This document shows, one piece after another, positions 56,199-64,000 of a stretch of 64,000 bases of DNA. The notes below the pieces were generated by a model, which was not told where the DNA came from, did no database searches, and was given only the letters and a program-made list of their open reading frames with translations. Each line of letters begins with the position of its first letter. Position 1 is the first letter of the stretch. A program made the position numbers and the translations under genes. Source of the DNA: Pseudomonas lurida (GTDB lineage Bacteria > Pseudomonadota > Gammaproteobacteria > Pseudomonadales > Pseudomonadaceae); assembly GCF_002563895.1 (NCBI RefSeq), contig NZ_PDJB01000001.1:3703501-3767500 (forward strand). Direction: 5' to 3'.

Positions 56199-56747
56199 AT
56201 GTTCAAATATATTGGTGACATCGTTAAGGGTACCGGTACCCAGTTGCGAAGCCTGGTGATGGTGTTCGGTCACGGCTTCCGCAAACGCGACACCCTGCAA
56301 TACCCGGAAGAAGCGGTATACCTGCCGCCGCGCTATCGCGGCCGCATCGTGCTGACCCGCGACCCCGATGGCGAAGAGCGCTGCGTAGCCTGCAACCTCT
56401 GCGCCGTGGCATGCCCTGTGGGTTGCATCTCCCTGCAGAAAGCTGAAACCGAAGACGGTCGCTGGTACCCGGACTTCTTCCGCATCAACTTCTCGCGCTG
56501 CATTTTCTGCGGCCTCTGCGAGGAAGCTTGCCCGACCACCGCAATCCAGCTGACACCGGATTTCGAGATGGCCGAGTTCAAACGTCAGGACCTGGTGTAC
56601 GAGAAAGAAGATCTGCTGATCTCTGGTCCCGGTAAAAACCCTGATTACAACTTCTATCGTGTTGCAGGTATGGCCGTTGCCGGTAAGCCGAAGGGCGCCG
56701 CACAAAACGAAGCCGAGCCGATCAACGTGAAGAGCTTGCTGCCTTAA
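56199..56747 (+). CDS. nuoI: NADH-quinone oxidoreductase subunit I
   Basis: A 182-residue ferredoxin-type subunit with clusters N6a and N6b. The two motifs are Cys62, 65, 68, 72 ([11 protein letters not shown]) and Cys101, 104, 107, 111 ([11 protein letters not shown]), each ending with its CP. The N-terminal amphipathic part ([21 protein letters not shown]) sits on the membrane arm. It lies 11 bases after nuoH. Confidence 0.96.
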   Translation: MFKYIGDIVKGTGTQLRSLVMVFGHGFRKRDTLQYPEEAVYLPPRYRGRIVLTRDPDGEERCVACNLCAVACPVGCISLQKAETEDGRWYPDFFRINFSRCIFCGLCEEACPTTAIQLTPDFEMAEFKRQDLVYEKEDLLISGPGKNPDYNFYRVAGMAVAGKPKGAAQNEAEPINVKSLLP

Positions 56748-56756
56748 GGAAGAAAG

Positions 56757-57260
56757 ATGGAATTCGCTTTCTATTTCGCATCGGGTATCGCGGTTGTGTC
56801 CACGCTTCGCGTGATCACCAACACCAATCCCGTGCACGCCCTGCTCTACCTGATCATTTCGCTGATCGCCGTGGCCATGACCTTCTTCAGCCTCGGCGCA
56901 CCGTTCGCCGGTGTGCTGGAAGTGATCGCCTACGCCGGCGCCATCATGGTGCTGTTCGTGTTTGTGGTGATGATGCTCAACCTGGGGCCGGCCTCGGTCG
57001 CCCAGGAACGCGTCTGGCTCAAGCCTGGCATCTGGCTCGGCCCGGTGATCCTGGCAGCCCTGCTGCTGGCTGAACTGCTGTATGTGCTGTTCGCTCACCA
57101 GAGCGGCCAGGCCATCGGCCACACCACCGTGGACGCGAAAGCCGTGGGCATCAGCCTGTTCGGCCCGTACCTGCTGGTGGTCGAACTGGCGTCGATGCTG
57201 CTGCTCGCCGCAGCCATCACTGCCTTCCACTTGGGCCGTAACGAAGCCAAGGAGCAATGA
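56757..57260 (+). CDS. nuoJ: NADH-quinone oxidoreductase subunit J
   Basis: A 167-residue membrane subunit with five helices. Helix 3 carries the conserved [22 protein letters not shown], whose pi-bulge links the quinone site to the proton pumps. AAGGAAG stands before the ATG, 9 bases after nuoI. It ends with a basic tail (RNEAKEQ). Confidence 0.95.
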   Translation: MEFAFYFASGIAVVSTLRVITNTNPVHALLYLIISLIAVAMTFFSLGAPFAGVLEVIAYAGAIMVLFVFVVMMLNLGPASVAQERVWLKPGIWLGPVILAALLLAELLYVLFAHQSGQAIGHTTVDAKAVGISLFGPYLLVVELASMLLLAAAITAFHLGRNEAKEQ

Positions 57261-57262
57261 CG

Positions 57263-57571
57263 ATGCCTGCTATCCCTTTGGAGCATGGTCTGGCGGTCGC
57301 CGGCATCCTGTTCTGCCTTGGCCTGGTCGGCCTGATGGTCCGCCGTAACATTCTGTTCGTGTTGATGAGCCTGGAAATCATGATGAACGCCGCGGCACTG
57401 GCGTTCATTGTTGCGGGTGCACGTTGGGGCCAGCCGGATGGACAAGTCATGTTCATCCTGGTGATCAGCCTGGCAGCCGCCGAGGCCAGTATTGGCCTGG
57501 CGATCCTGCTGCAACTGTATCGTCGCTTCCACACGCTTGATATCGACGCTGCCAGTGAGATGCGCGGATGA
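57263..57571 (+). CDS. nuoK: NADH-quinone oxidoreductase subunit K
   Basis: A 102-residue subunit with three helices and two conserved membrane Glu residues, in [13 protein letters not shown] and [13 protein letters not shown], used for proton transfer. Two ATGs occur (57257 and 57263). The second is taken because GGAG is then 8 bases away and the length becomes the family norm. It overlaps nuoL by 4 bases. Confidence 0.95.
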   Translation: MPAIPLEHGLAVAGILFCLGLVGLMVRRNILFVLMSLEIMMNAAALAFIVAGARWGQPDGQVMFILVISLAAAEASIGLAILLQLYRRFHTLDIDAASEMRG

Positions 57572-59421
57572 ACATGATCTTTCTGACTTTCGTATTCCCC
57601 CTGATCGGTTTCCTGCTGCTGTCGTTCTCCCGTGGACGCTGGTCGGAAAACGTTTCTGCCCTGGTGGGTGTGGGTTCCATTGGCCTGTCGGCGATTGTTG
57701 CCGCCTATGTCATCTGGCAATTCAACGTGGCGCCGCCGGAAGGCGGTCACTACACCCTGGTGCTGTGGCAGTGGATGTCGGTGGAGGGCTTCAAGCCCAA
57801 CTTCGCCCTCTACGTCGACGGCCTGTCGATCACCATGCTCGGCGTGGTGGTCGGCGTGGGCTTCCTGATCCACCTGTTCGCGTCCTGGTACATGCGCGGT
57901 GAAGCCGGTTACTCGCGCTTCTTCTCGTACACCAACCTGTTTATCGCCAGCATGCTGTTCCTGGTGCTGGGCGATAACCTGTTGTTCCTGTACTTCGGCT
58001 GGGAAGGCGTGGGCCTGTGCTCGTACCTGTTGATCGGTTTCTACTACAGCAACCGCAACAACGGCAACGCGGCACTCAAGGCCTTCATCGTTACCCGGAT
58101 CGGCGACGTGTTCATGGCCATCGGCCTGTTCATCCTGTTCCAACAAGTGGGCACGCTGAACATCCAGGAACTGCTGGTGCTGGCACCGCAGAAATTCCAG
58201 GTCGGTGACTTCTGGATCACCCTGGCCACCCTGATGTTGCTGGGCGGTGCCGTGGGTAAATCCGCGCAACTGCCACTGCAAACCTGGCTGGCGGACGCGA
58301 TGGCCGGCCCTACCCCGGTTTCCGCACTGATTCACGCGGCAACCATGGTGACTGCGGGTGTCTACCTGATCGCCCGTACCCACGGCCTGTTCACCCTGGC
58401 GCCGGACATCCTGCACCTGGTGGGCATCGTCGGTGGCGTGACCCTGGTACTGGCCGGCTTCGCCGCGCTGGTGCAGACCGACATCAAGCGGATTCTCGCC
58501 TACTCGACCATGAGCCAGATCGGCTACATGTTCCTGGCCCTGGGCGTCGGTGCCTGGGACGCGGCGATCTTCCACCTGATGACCCACGCGTTCTTCAAGG
58601 CCCTGTTGTTCCTGGCGTCCGGTGCGGTGATCGTTGCCTGCCACCACGAGCAGAACATCTTCAAGATGGGCGGCCTGTGGAAGAAACTGCCACTGGCCTA
58701 CGCCAGCTTCATCGTCGGTGGTGCCGCACTCGCCGCCCTGCCACTGGTGACCGCTGGTTTCTACTCGAAAGACGAAATCCTCTGGGAAGCCTTTGCCAGC
58801 GGTAACCAGAACCTGCTGTACGCAGGCCTGGTGGGTGCGTTCATGACCTCGCTGTACACCTTCCGCCTGATCTTCATCACTTTCCACGGTGAAGCCAAGA
58901 CCGAAGCACACGCAGGCCACGGCGTCTCGCACTGGCTGCCATTGTCGGTACTGATCATCCTGTCGACGTTCATCGGCGCCATGATCACCCCGCCTCTGCA
59001 CGGTGTACTGCCACAAAGCGTCGGCCACGCCGGCGGCGAAGCCAAGCACAGCCTGGAGATCGCCTCGGGTGCCATCGCCATTGCCGGTATCCTGCTGGCG
59101 GCCCTGCTGTTCCTCGGCAAGCGCCGCTTCGTGACCGCCGTTGCCAACAGTGGCATTGGCCGCTTCCTCTCGGCCTGGTGGTTCGCTGCCTGGGGCTTCG
59201 ACTGGATCTACGACAAACTGTTCGTCAAGCCTTACCTGGCTATCAGCCACATTCTGCGTAAAGACCCGCTCGACCAGACCATCGGTTTGATCCCGCGTGC
59301 CGCCAAGGCCGGCCACACCGCCCTGAGCCGCAGCGAGACGGGCCAATTGCGTTGGTATGCAGCTTCCATGGCGGCGGGTGCCGTGCTGGTGATCGGCGCC
59401 ATCGTAGTGGTAGCGGTCTGA
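57568..59421 (+). CDS. nuoL: NADH-quinone oxidoreductase subunit L
   Basis: A 617-residue antiporter-like proton pump with about 16 helices and the long lateral helix HL near the C-terminus. Key residues are the Glu in [20 protein letters not shown], the Lys in [40 protein letters not shown], and the Lys in [17 protein letters not shown]. All are intact. A 39-base gap precedes nuoM. Confidence 0.97.
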   Translation: MNMIFLTFVFPLIGFLLLSFSRGRWSENVSALVGVGSIGLSAIVAAYVIWQFNVAPPEGGHYTLVLWQWMSVEGFKPNFALYVDGLSITMLGVVVGVGFLIHLFASWYMRGEAGYSRFFSYTNLFIASMLFLVLGDNLLFLYFGWEGVGLCSYLLIGFYYSNRNNGNAALKAFIVTRIGDVFMAIGLFILFQQVGTLNIQELLVLAPQKFQVGDFWITLATLMLLGGAVGKSAQLPLQTWLADAMAGPTPVSALIHAATMVTAGVYLIARTHGLFTLAPDILHLVGIVGGVTLVLAGFAALVQTDIKRILAYSTMSQIGYMFLALGVGAWDAAIFHLMTHAFFKALLFLASGAVIVACHHEQNIFKMGGLWKKLPLAYASFIVGGAALAALPLVTAGFYSKDEILWEAFASGNQNLLYAGLVGAFMTSLYTFRLIFITFHGEAKTEAHAGHGVSHWLPLSVLIILSTFIGAMITPPLHGVLPQSVGHAGGEAKHSLEIASGAIAIAGILLAALLFLGKRRFVTAVANSGIGRFLSAWWFAAWGFDWIYDKLFVKPYLAISHILRKDPLDQTIGLIPRAAKAGHTALSRSETGQLRWYAASMAAGAVLVIGAIVVVAV

Positions 59422-59460
59422 TATGAACTTTGCGAACTTGCGAAAGGAAACGAGCCCGTC

Positions 59461-60993
59461 ATGATTCTGCCCTGGCTAATCCTGATCCCCTTTATCGGCG
59501 GCCTGCTCTGCTGGATGGGTGAACGCTTCGGCGCCACCCTCCCCCGCTGGATTGCGTTGCTGACCATGTCCCTGGAACTCGCGCTCGGCCTCTGGCTGTG
59601 GGCCCATGGCGACTATTCATTTGCTCCGGCACCGGGTGTCGATCCCACCTTCGCGCTTGAATTCAAGCACGTGTGGATCCAGCGCTTCGGCATCAACGTG
59701 CACCTGGCCCTCGACGGCCTGTCGCTGTTGATGATCCTGCTGACCGGCCTGCTGGGTATCCTCTCGGTACTCTGCTCCTGGAAAGAGATCCAGCGTCACG
59801 TGGGCTTCTTCCACCTGAACCTGATGTGGATCCTGGGCGGTGTTGTCGGCGTGTTCCTCGCCCTCGACCTGTTCATGTTCTTCTTCTTCTGGGAAATGAT
59901 GCTGGTGCCGATGTACTTCCTCATCGCGCTCTGGGGTCACAGTTCTTCGGACGGCAAGAAAACCCGGATCTACGCAGCGACCAAGTTCTTCATCTTCACC
60001 CAGGCTTCCGGCCTGATCATGTTGGTGGCGATCCTGGGCCTGGTACTGGTCAACTTCAACAACACCGGCGTGATTACCTTCAACTACGCCGACCTGTTGA
60101 AGACCAAGATGTCCCTGACCACCGAGTACATCCTGATGCTGGGCTTCTTCATCGCCTTCGCGGTGAAGCTGCCGGTGGTGCCGTTCCACTCCTGGCTGCC
60201 TGACGCTCACGCCCAGGCGCCGACCGCAGGTTCCGTGGACCTGGCCGGTATCCTGTTGAAGACAGCTGCCTACGGCCTGCTGCGTTTCGCGCTTCCGCTG
60301 TTCCCGAATGCCTCGGCCGAGTTCGCGCCGATCGCCATGACCCTGGGTCTGATCGGGATCTTCTACGGTGCGTTCCTGGCGTTCGCGCAAACCGACATCA
60401 AGCGTCTGATTGCCTTCTCGTCCGTTTCCCACATGGGTTTCGTACTGATCGGCATCTATTCCGGCAGCCAACTGGCACTGCAAGGCGCAGTGATCCAAAT
60501 GCTGGCCCACGGTGTTTCGGCTGCGGCGCTGTTTATCCTGAGCGGTCAGCTGTACGAGCGCCTGCACACCCGTGACATGCGTGAAATGGGTGGCGTGTGG
60601 TCGCGCATCGCGTACCTGCCAGCGATCAGCCTGTTCTTCGCCGCTGCGTCCCTGGGCTTGCCAGGCACCGGTAACTTCATCGGTGAGTTCCTGATCCTGA
60701 TGGGTGCCTTCGTGCAGACGCCGTGGATCAGCGCCATTGCCACTTCCGGCCTGGTGTTCGGTTCGGTCTACTCGCTGATCATGATCCACCGCGCCTACTT
60801 CGGCCCGGCCAAGTCCGACACCGTCCTGCAAGGGATGGATGCGCGCGAACTGATCATGGTGCTCGGCCTTGCGGTACTGCTGATCTACATCGGCGTGTAC
60901 CCGCAACCGTTCCTGGACACTTCTGCCGCAACGATGCATGGCGTGCAGCAGTGGTTCGGCACCGCCTTCTCTCAACTCGCTTCGGCCCGGTAA
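59461..60993 (+). CDS. nuoM: NADH-quinone oxidoreductase subunit M
   Basis: A 510-residue antiporter-like proton pump with about 14 helices. The functional Glu is in [19 protein letters not shown]. The pump Lys lies in [31 protein letters not shown], and [17 protein letters not shown] follows. The upstream AAAGGAAA sits about 12 bases before the ATG, a loose spacing. Confidence 0.97.
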   Translation: MILPWLILIPFIGGLLCWMGERFGATLPRWIALLTMSLELALGLWLWAHGDYSFAPAPGVDPTFALEFKHVWIQRFGINVHLALDGLSLLMILLTGLLGILSVLCSWKEIQRHVGFFHLNLMWILGGVVGVFLALDLFMFFFFWEMMLVPMYFLIALWGHSSSDGKKTRIYAATKFFIFTQASGLIMLVAILGLVLVNFNNTGVITFNYADLLKTKMSLTTEYILMLGFFIAFAVKLPVVPFHSWLPDAHAQAPTAGSVDLAGILLKTAAYGLLRFALPLFPNASAEFAPIAMTLGLIGIFYGAFLAFAQTDIKRLIAFSSVSHMGFVLIGIYSGSQLALQGAVIQMLAHGVSAAALFILSGQLYERLHTRDMREMGGVWSRIAYLPAISLFFAAASLGLPGTGNFIGEFLILMGAFVQTPWISAIATSGLVFGSVYSLIMIHRAYFGPAKSDTVLQGMDARELIMVLGLAVLLIYIGVYPQPFLDTSAATMHGVQQWFGTAFSQLASAR

Positions 60994-61000
60994 GAGCGCT

Positions 61001-62464
61001 ATGGAATTCACGATCCAACACTTTATCGCGCTTGCGCCGCTGCTGATCACCAGCCTCACCATCGTGGTGGTGATGCTGGCGATCGCCTGGCGCCGCAATC
61101 ACTCGCAAACGTTCCTGCTGTCCTGTGCCGGTCTGAACCTGGCCCTGCTGTCGATCATCCCGGCCCTCAAGGTCGCGCCACTGGCGGTCACGCCATTGAT
61201 GATGGTCGATGACTTCGCGTTGCTGTACATCGCGCTGATCCTGGTCGCGACCCTGGCCTGCGTCACCCTCGCCCACGCTTACCTCGGCGAAGGCGGCACC
61301 GGCTACCCAGGCAACCGCGAAGAGCTGTACCTGCTGATCCTGCTGGCTGCGGCCGGTGGCATCGTGCTGGTCAGCGCACAGCACCTGGCGGGCCTGTTCA
61401 TCGGCCTGGAACTGCTGTCGATCCCGACATACGGCCTGGTGGCCTACGCCTTCTTCAACAAGCGCTCCCTGGAAGCCGGCATCAAGTACATGGTGCTGTC
61501 GGCGGCCGGTTCCGCGTTCCTGTTGTTCGGTATGGCCCTGCTCTACGCCGAAGCCGGCAACCTGAGCTTCACCGGTATCGGTCACGCCCTCGCGGCCACC
61601 AGCATGCCTGCGCCGATTGCCCAACTGGGCCTGGCCATGATGCTGATCGGCCTGGCGTTCAAGCTGTCGCTGGTGCCGTTCCACCTGTGGACCCCGGACG
61701 TGTACGAAGGCGCCCCGGCGCCAGTGGCTGCGTTCCTGGCCACCGCGTCGAAAGTGGCTGTGTTTGCGGTGATGGTACGTCTGTTCCAGATCTCCCCTGC
61801 CGCCAACACCGGTGTGCTGAGCACTGTACTGACCGTGATCGCCATCGCATCGATCCTGTTCGGTAACCTGCTGGCCCTGACCCAGAACAACCTCAAGCGC
61901 CTGCTGGGTTACTCGTCCATCGCCCACTTCGGCTACCTGCTGATCGCCCTGGTGGCGAGCAAAGGCCTGGCCGTTGAAGCCATGGGTGTGTACCTGGTCA
62001 CCTACGTGATCACCAGCCTCGGCGCGTTCGGCGTGATTACCCTGATGTCCTCGCCGTTCAAAGGCCGTGACGCCGACGCCCTGTACGAGTATCGCGGCCT
62101 GTTCTGGCGCCGCCCGTACCTGACCGCCGTACTGACCGTGATGATGCTGTCCCTGGCCGGTATCCCGCTCACTGCCGGCTTTATTGGCAAGTTCTACATC
62201 GTCGCCACCGGCGTTGAAGCTCACGAGTGGTGGTTGGTAGCTTCCCTGGTCCTGGGCAGCGCCATCGGCGTGTTCTACTACCTGCGCGTGATGGTCACCC
62301 TGTACCTGATCGAGCCAAACCTGCGCCGCGTGGATGCCGAGTTGCATTGGGAACAGAAGGCAGGCGGTGTAATGCTGCTGGCCATCGCCCTGCTCGCGTT
62401 CTTCCTGGGCGTGTACCCGCAACCGTTGCTCACCCTGGTGCAGCACGCGGTGCTGGGCGTTTGA
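61001..62464 (+). CDS. nuoN: NADH-quinone oxidoreductase subunit N
   Basis: A 487-residue antiporter-like subunit with about 14 helices. Characteristic segments are [50 protein letters not shown] and [20 protein letters not shown]. The ATG at 61001 follows the nuoM stop by 7 bases with TAAGAG as a weak ribosome site. It is the last gene of the operon and is followed by a strong terminator. Confidence 0.97.
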   Translation: MEFTIQHFIALAPLLITSLTIVVVMLAIAWRRNHSQTFLLSCAGLNLALLSIIPALKVAPLAVTPLMMVDDFALLYIALILVATLACVTLAHAYLGEGGTGYPGNREELYLLILLAAAGGIVLVSAQHLAGLFIGLELLSIPTYGLVAYAFFNKRSLEAGIKYMVLSAAGSAFLLFGMALLYAEAGNLSFTGIGHALAATSMPAPIAQLGLAMMLIGLAFKLSLVPFHLWTPDVYEGAPAPVAAFLATASKVAVFAVMVRLFQISPAANTGVLSTVLTVIAIASILFGNLLALTQNNLKRLLGYSSIAHFGYLLIALVASKGLAVEAMGVYLVTYVITSLGAFGVITLMSSPFKGRDADALYEYRGLFWRRPYLTAVLTVMMLSLAGIPLTAGFIGKFYIVATGVEAHEWWLVASLVLGSAIGVFYYLRVMVTLYLIEPNLRRVDAELHWEQKAGGVMLLAIALLAFFLGVYPQPLLTLVQHAVLGV

Positions 62465-62487
62465 TCGCTTAGCGGGATGCAGTAAAC

Positions 62488-62515
62488 AAAAACGGCGCCT
62501 TAGGGCGCCGTTTTT
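62488..62515. terminator. Bidirectional terminator at the end of nuo
   Basis: AAAAACGGCGCC and GGCGCCGTTTTT arms with a TTAG loop, between the convergent nuoN and the outer-membrane protein gene. Confidence 0.92.
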
Positions 62516-62562
62516 GCGTTATGGGGAACAGTCAGGACACCGCAGCGCGGTGAATCGACGCG

Positions 62563-63315
62563 TTAAAACGCGATACCGACCTTGAACCCGTACTCATTAC
62601 GCTTGAGCTTGGTGTTGTCGGCCACTTCGGAATCACCGTCGAGCTTGTACTCGGTGCGGGTGTAGTACAGGCCCGCGACCACCGGCAGGTCACCCTTCTG
62701 GTTCATCAGCAGGCTGACTTCGGCGTAGGGATTGGTGCGGTCCTTGAGGTCCACGGTGTCGCTGCCAAAGTCATCCACCTTGAGCTTGGTGCGGCCATCG
62801 ATGGTACGACGGGCGCCGGCTTCGACACGCAGGGTCATATCGTCGAACTGGTGGTTGTAGCCCAAGGCCGCCTTGGCGAACGGGGACTTGTTGGTGAGTT
62901 TCACATCGAGGTCGTTGATTTCTGGCTCGTAGCGGGTCCAGGTGTAGCCACCGCCCACGATCACGTCGACAAAATTGCGCGCATCCAGCGCGGCTCGCCA
63001 GCCGAGATCCAGGTCGGCCTGGCCTTCCTTGAGCTTGTTGTCGCTCTTCTCGCCGTACTTGGCTTCAATGCCGGCCTGGTAGATAAAGCCGGACTCCGCG
63101 GTGAGCTTGTTACCGAAGTTGTAGAACAGGCCCGCTTCGGGCATGTGGCTCTTGTCGCTTTGGCTGCCGCCTTCGAATTTGAAATCGTTGTAGCTGCCCA
63201 GGATCCCGAAGGTGGAAATCGGGTCGGTGGACGGTGCGGCGAACACCGCAGCAGGCGCAGCGACCAGCGCCAGCAGCGAGGAACCCTTGAGGAATTTTCC
63301 GAATAGCTTGGACAT
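62563..63315 (-). CDS. Outer-membrane beta-barrel protein
   Basis: 250 residues with a signal peptide ending VFA (about residue 26). The mature part alternates polar and hydrophobic residues in about 8-10 strands such as GWRAALDARNFVDVIVGGGYTWTRYE, PFAKAALGYNHQF and PVVAGLYYTRTEY. It ends in Phe (EYGFKVGIAF), the BAM recognition signal. Size and strand count suggest a small monomeric barrel of the OmpA/OmpW-like size class, but I do not recognise the exact family. AAGGAGAT stands before the ATG. Ligand or role unknown. Confidence 0.82.
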   Translation of the reverse strand: MSKLFGKFLKGSSLLALVAAPAAVFAAPSTDPISTFGILGSYNDFKFEGGSQSDKSHMPEAGLFYNFGNKLTAESGFIYQAGIEAKYGEKSDNKLKEGQADLDLGWRAALDARNFVDVIVGGGYTWTRYEPEINDLDVKLTNKSPFAKAALGYNHQFDDMTLRVEAGARRTIDGRTKLKVDDFGSDTVDLKDRTNPYAEVSLLMNQKGDLPVVAGLYYTRTEYKLDGDSEVADNTKLKRNEYGFKVGIAF

Positions 63316-63447
63316 CGTTTACATCTCCTTGTCTGGTGAGCAAATTATTCAGGAACCGCTTCGAACCCCGCCTTGCACGAAAGGTTCGAATTAATTTGCA
63401 CCGACTTGAAGATAAAACGGTTCAGCGAAGGCTCTAGCTCAATATTC

Positions 63448-64000
63448 TCAAGCGACAGGCAATACAAGACGATCAAGCGCTTGGCGAAGCGTGGCTGAAA
63501 CCGGCACCCGAACTCCAAAGGTCGCAGTCAGCAAGTCCAACAGCTCATCGGCGCTTTCGAGCGTGCGTTTTTCACTCGGCCGATCCAGGTAATGCACCGC
63601 ATAACTGGCGTTGTTCAGGGTATGCCGCTTGCCTGGCGCCAAGCGCGCAACTTTCAGTTGACCCACAAAAGGCGAATCCGGGTGTGTGGAGACGTACCAG
63701 TTGCCGATCTCGTAGTCGATGGCCGCCTGCACTTGCAAGTCGAACACATACAGCCCGCGCCACTCCCCTGCCACCTGCGCCCACAGCGTGTAGCTGCCCT
63801 GCCCGTCGAAGGTCAAGCGGTAGGGTTCATGCGCCGTGGCCTGTACCGTGTCGGTATCCAGCTGCAACGGGCTGCTGGGCACCATGCCGCCAAAGCCGAC
63901 GTCGCTGATGTAACGCACACCCTCCAGCGTCACCAGGCTCAACCGATGGGTGCGCGCGGTGTGTGCCTCCGGCGGCCCGCCCATCACTACCCGACCGGTA
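63448..64000 (-). CDS. nat: Arylamine N-acetyltransferase, C-terminal part (cut by window edge)
   Basis: 184 codons are visible and the frame remains open to base 64000, so the N-terminal part with the catalytic Cys lies outside. The visible sequence has the other two members of the Cys-His-Asp triad: His in ARTHRLSLVTLEG and Asp in YISDVGFGG. NWYVSTHPDSPFVGQLKVAR is also typical. NAT transfers acetyl from acetyl-CoA to arylamines and hydrazines. It is upstream of, and on the same strand as, the barrel gene, with 132 bases between. Confidence 0.88.
   Translation of the reverse strand, partial: TGRVVMGGPPEAHTARTHRLSLVTLEGVRYISDVGFGGMVPSSPLQLDTDTVQATAHEPYRLTFDGQGSYTLWAQVAGEWRGLYVFDLQVQAAIDYEIGNWYVSTHPDSPFVGQLKVARLAPGKRHTLNNASYAVHYLDRPSEKRTLESADELLDLLTATFGVRVPVSATLRQALDRLVLPVA

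Overview
The window is chromosomal DNA of a Pseudomonas, most likely of the P. fluorescens group. The evidence is gene content and order: comEC next to exbB/exbD, gacS followed by ldhA, tusDCBE-cysG-serS-crcB-rarA-lolA-ftsK, aat-bpt-infA-clpA-clpS-cspD-icd-idh, mnmA-hflD-purB-roxA, and aceA followed by a 13-gene nuo operon with a fused nuoCD. High GC, P. fluorescens-type REP/REPIN repeats and a 441-residue isocitrate lyase agree. No tRNA, rRNA, CRISPR array, insertion sequence or prophage was found. This is core chromosome, not a genomic island.

Layout. 1-5.8 kb: exbD (cut by the window edge), exbB, comEC, a DUF2062 membrane protein and a two-component pair. 6-8.7 kb: gacS, interrupted by an in-frame amber codon. 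8.9-20.8 kb: ldhA, two small conserved genes, a TlpA-like lipoprotein, arsC-wrbA-DUF2069, a divergent Tag-family glycosylase, ttcA, a Yip1 protein, sprT, a CoA-transferase, the tRNA-thiolation operon tusDCBE with a coupled trpD2-like gene, and a glutathionyl-hydroquinone reductase. 20.9-28.4 kb (minus strand): cysG, serS, crcB, rarA, lolA, ftsK. 28.9-38 kb: N-degron transferases aat and bpt, infA, the ClpA/ClpS unfoldase and adaptor, cspD, and two divergent isocitrate dehydrogenases. 38-46.9 kb: a small secreted CBM20 protein, a Nudix hydrolase, mnmA, hflD, purB, roxA, a GNAT enzyme, a secretin-fragment protein and aceA. 47.5-62.5 kb: nuoA-N, encoding respiratory complex I. 62.6-64 kb: an outer-membrane barrel protein and a partial arylamine N-acetyltransferase.

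Functional links. Aat and Bpt make N-degrons that ClpS delivers to ClpA, and all four genes are adjacent. icd, idh and aceA control the isocitrate branch point between the TCA cycle and the glyoxylate shunt, next to complex I, which uses the resulting NADH. tusDCBE, ttcA and mnmA all serve tRNA thiolation.

The main anomaly is gacS. A single CAG-to-TAG change would explain the stop after codon 242. It separates the membrane sensor and HAMP part from the intact kinase, receiver and HPt domains. If the base is real, the strain should be Gac-negative or strongly impaired, affecting secondary metabolism, exoenzymes and biofilm control. Other points worth attention are a Tag-family glycosylase that seems to lack its catalytic and zinc residues, a strong hairpin and small ORF between nuoF and nuoG, a free-standing secreted CBM20 domain, REPINs in both arrangements, and a gene-free 497-base gap between ftsK and aat.
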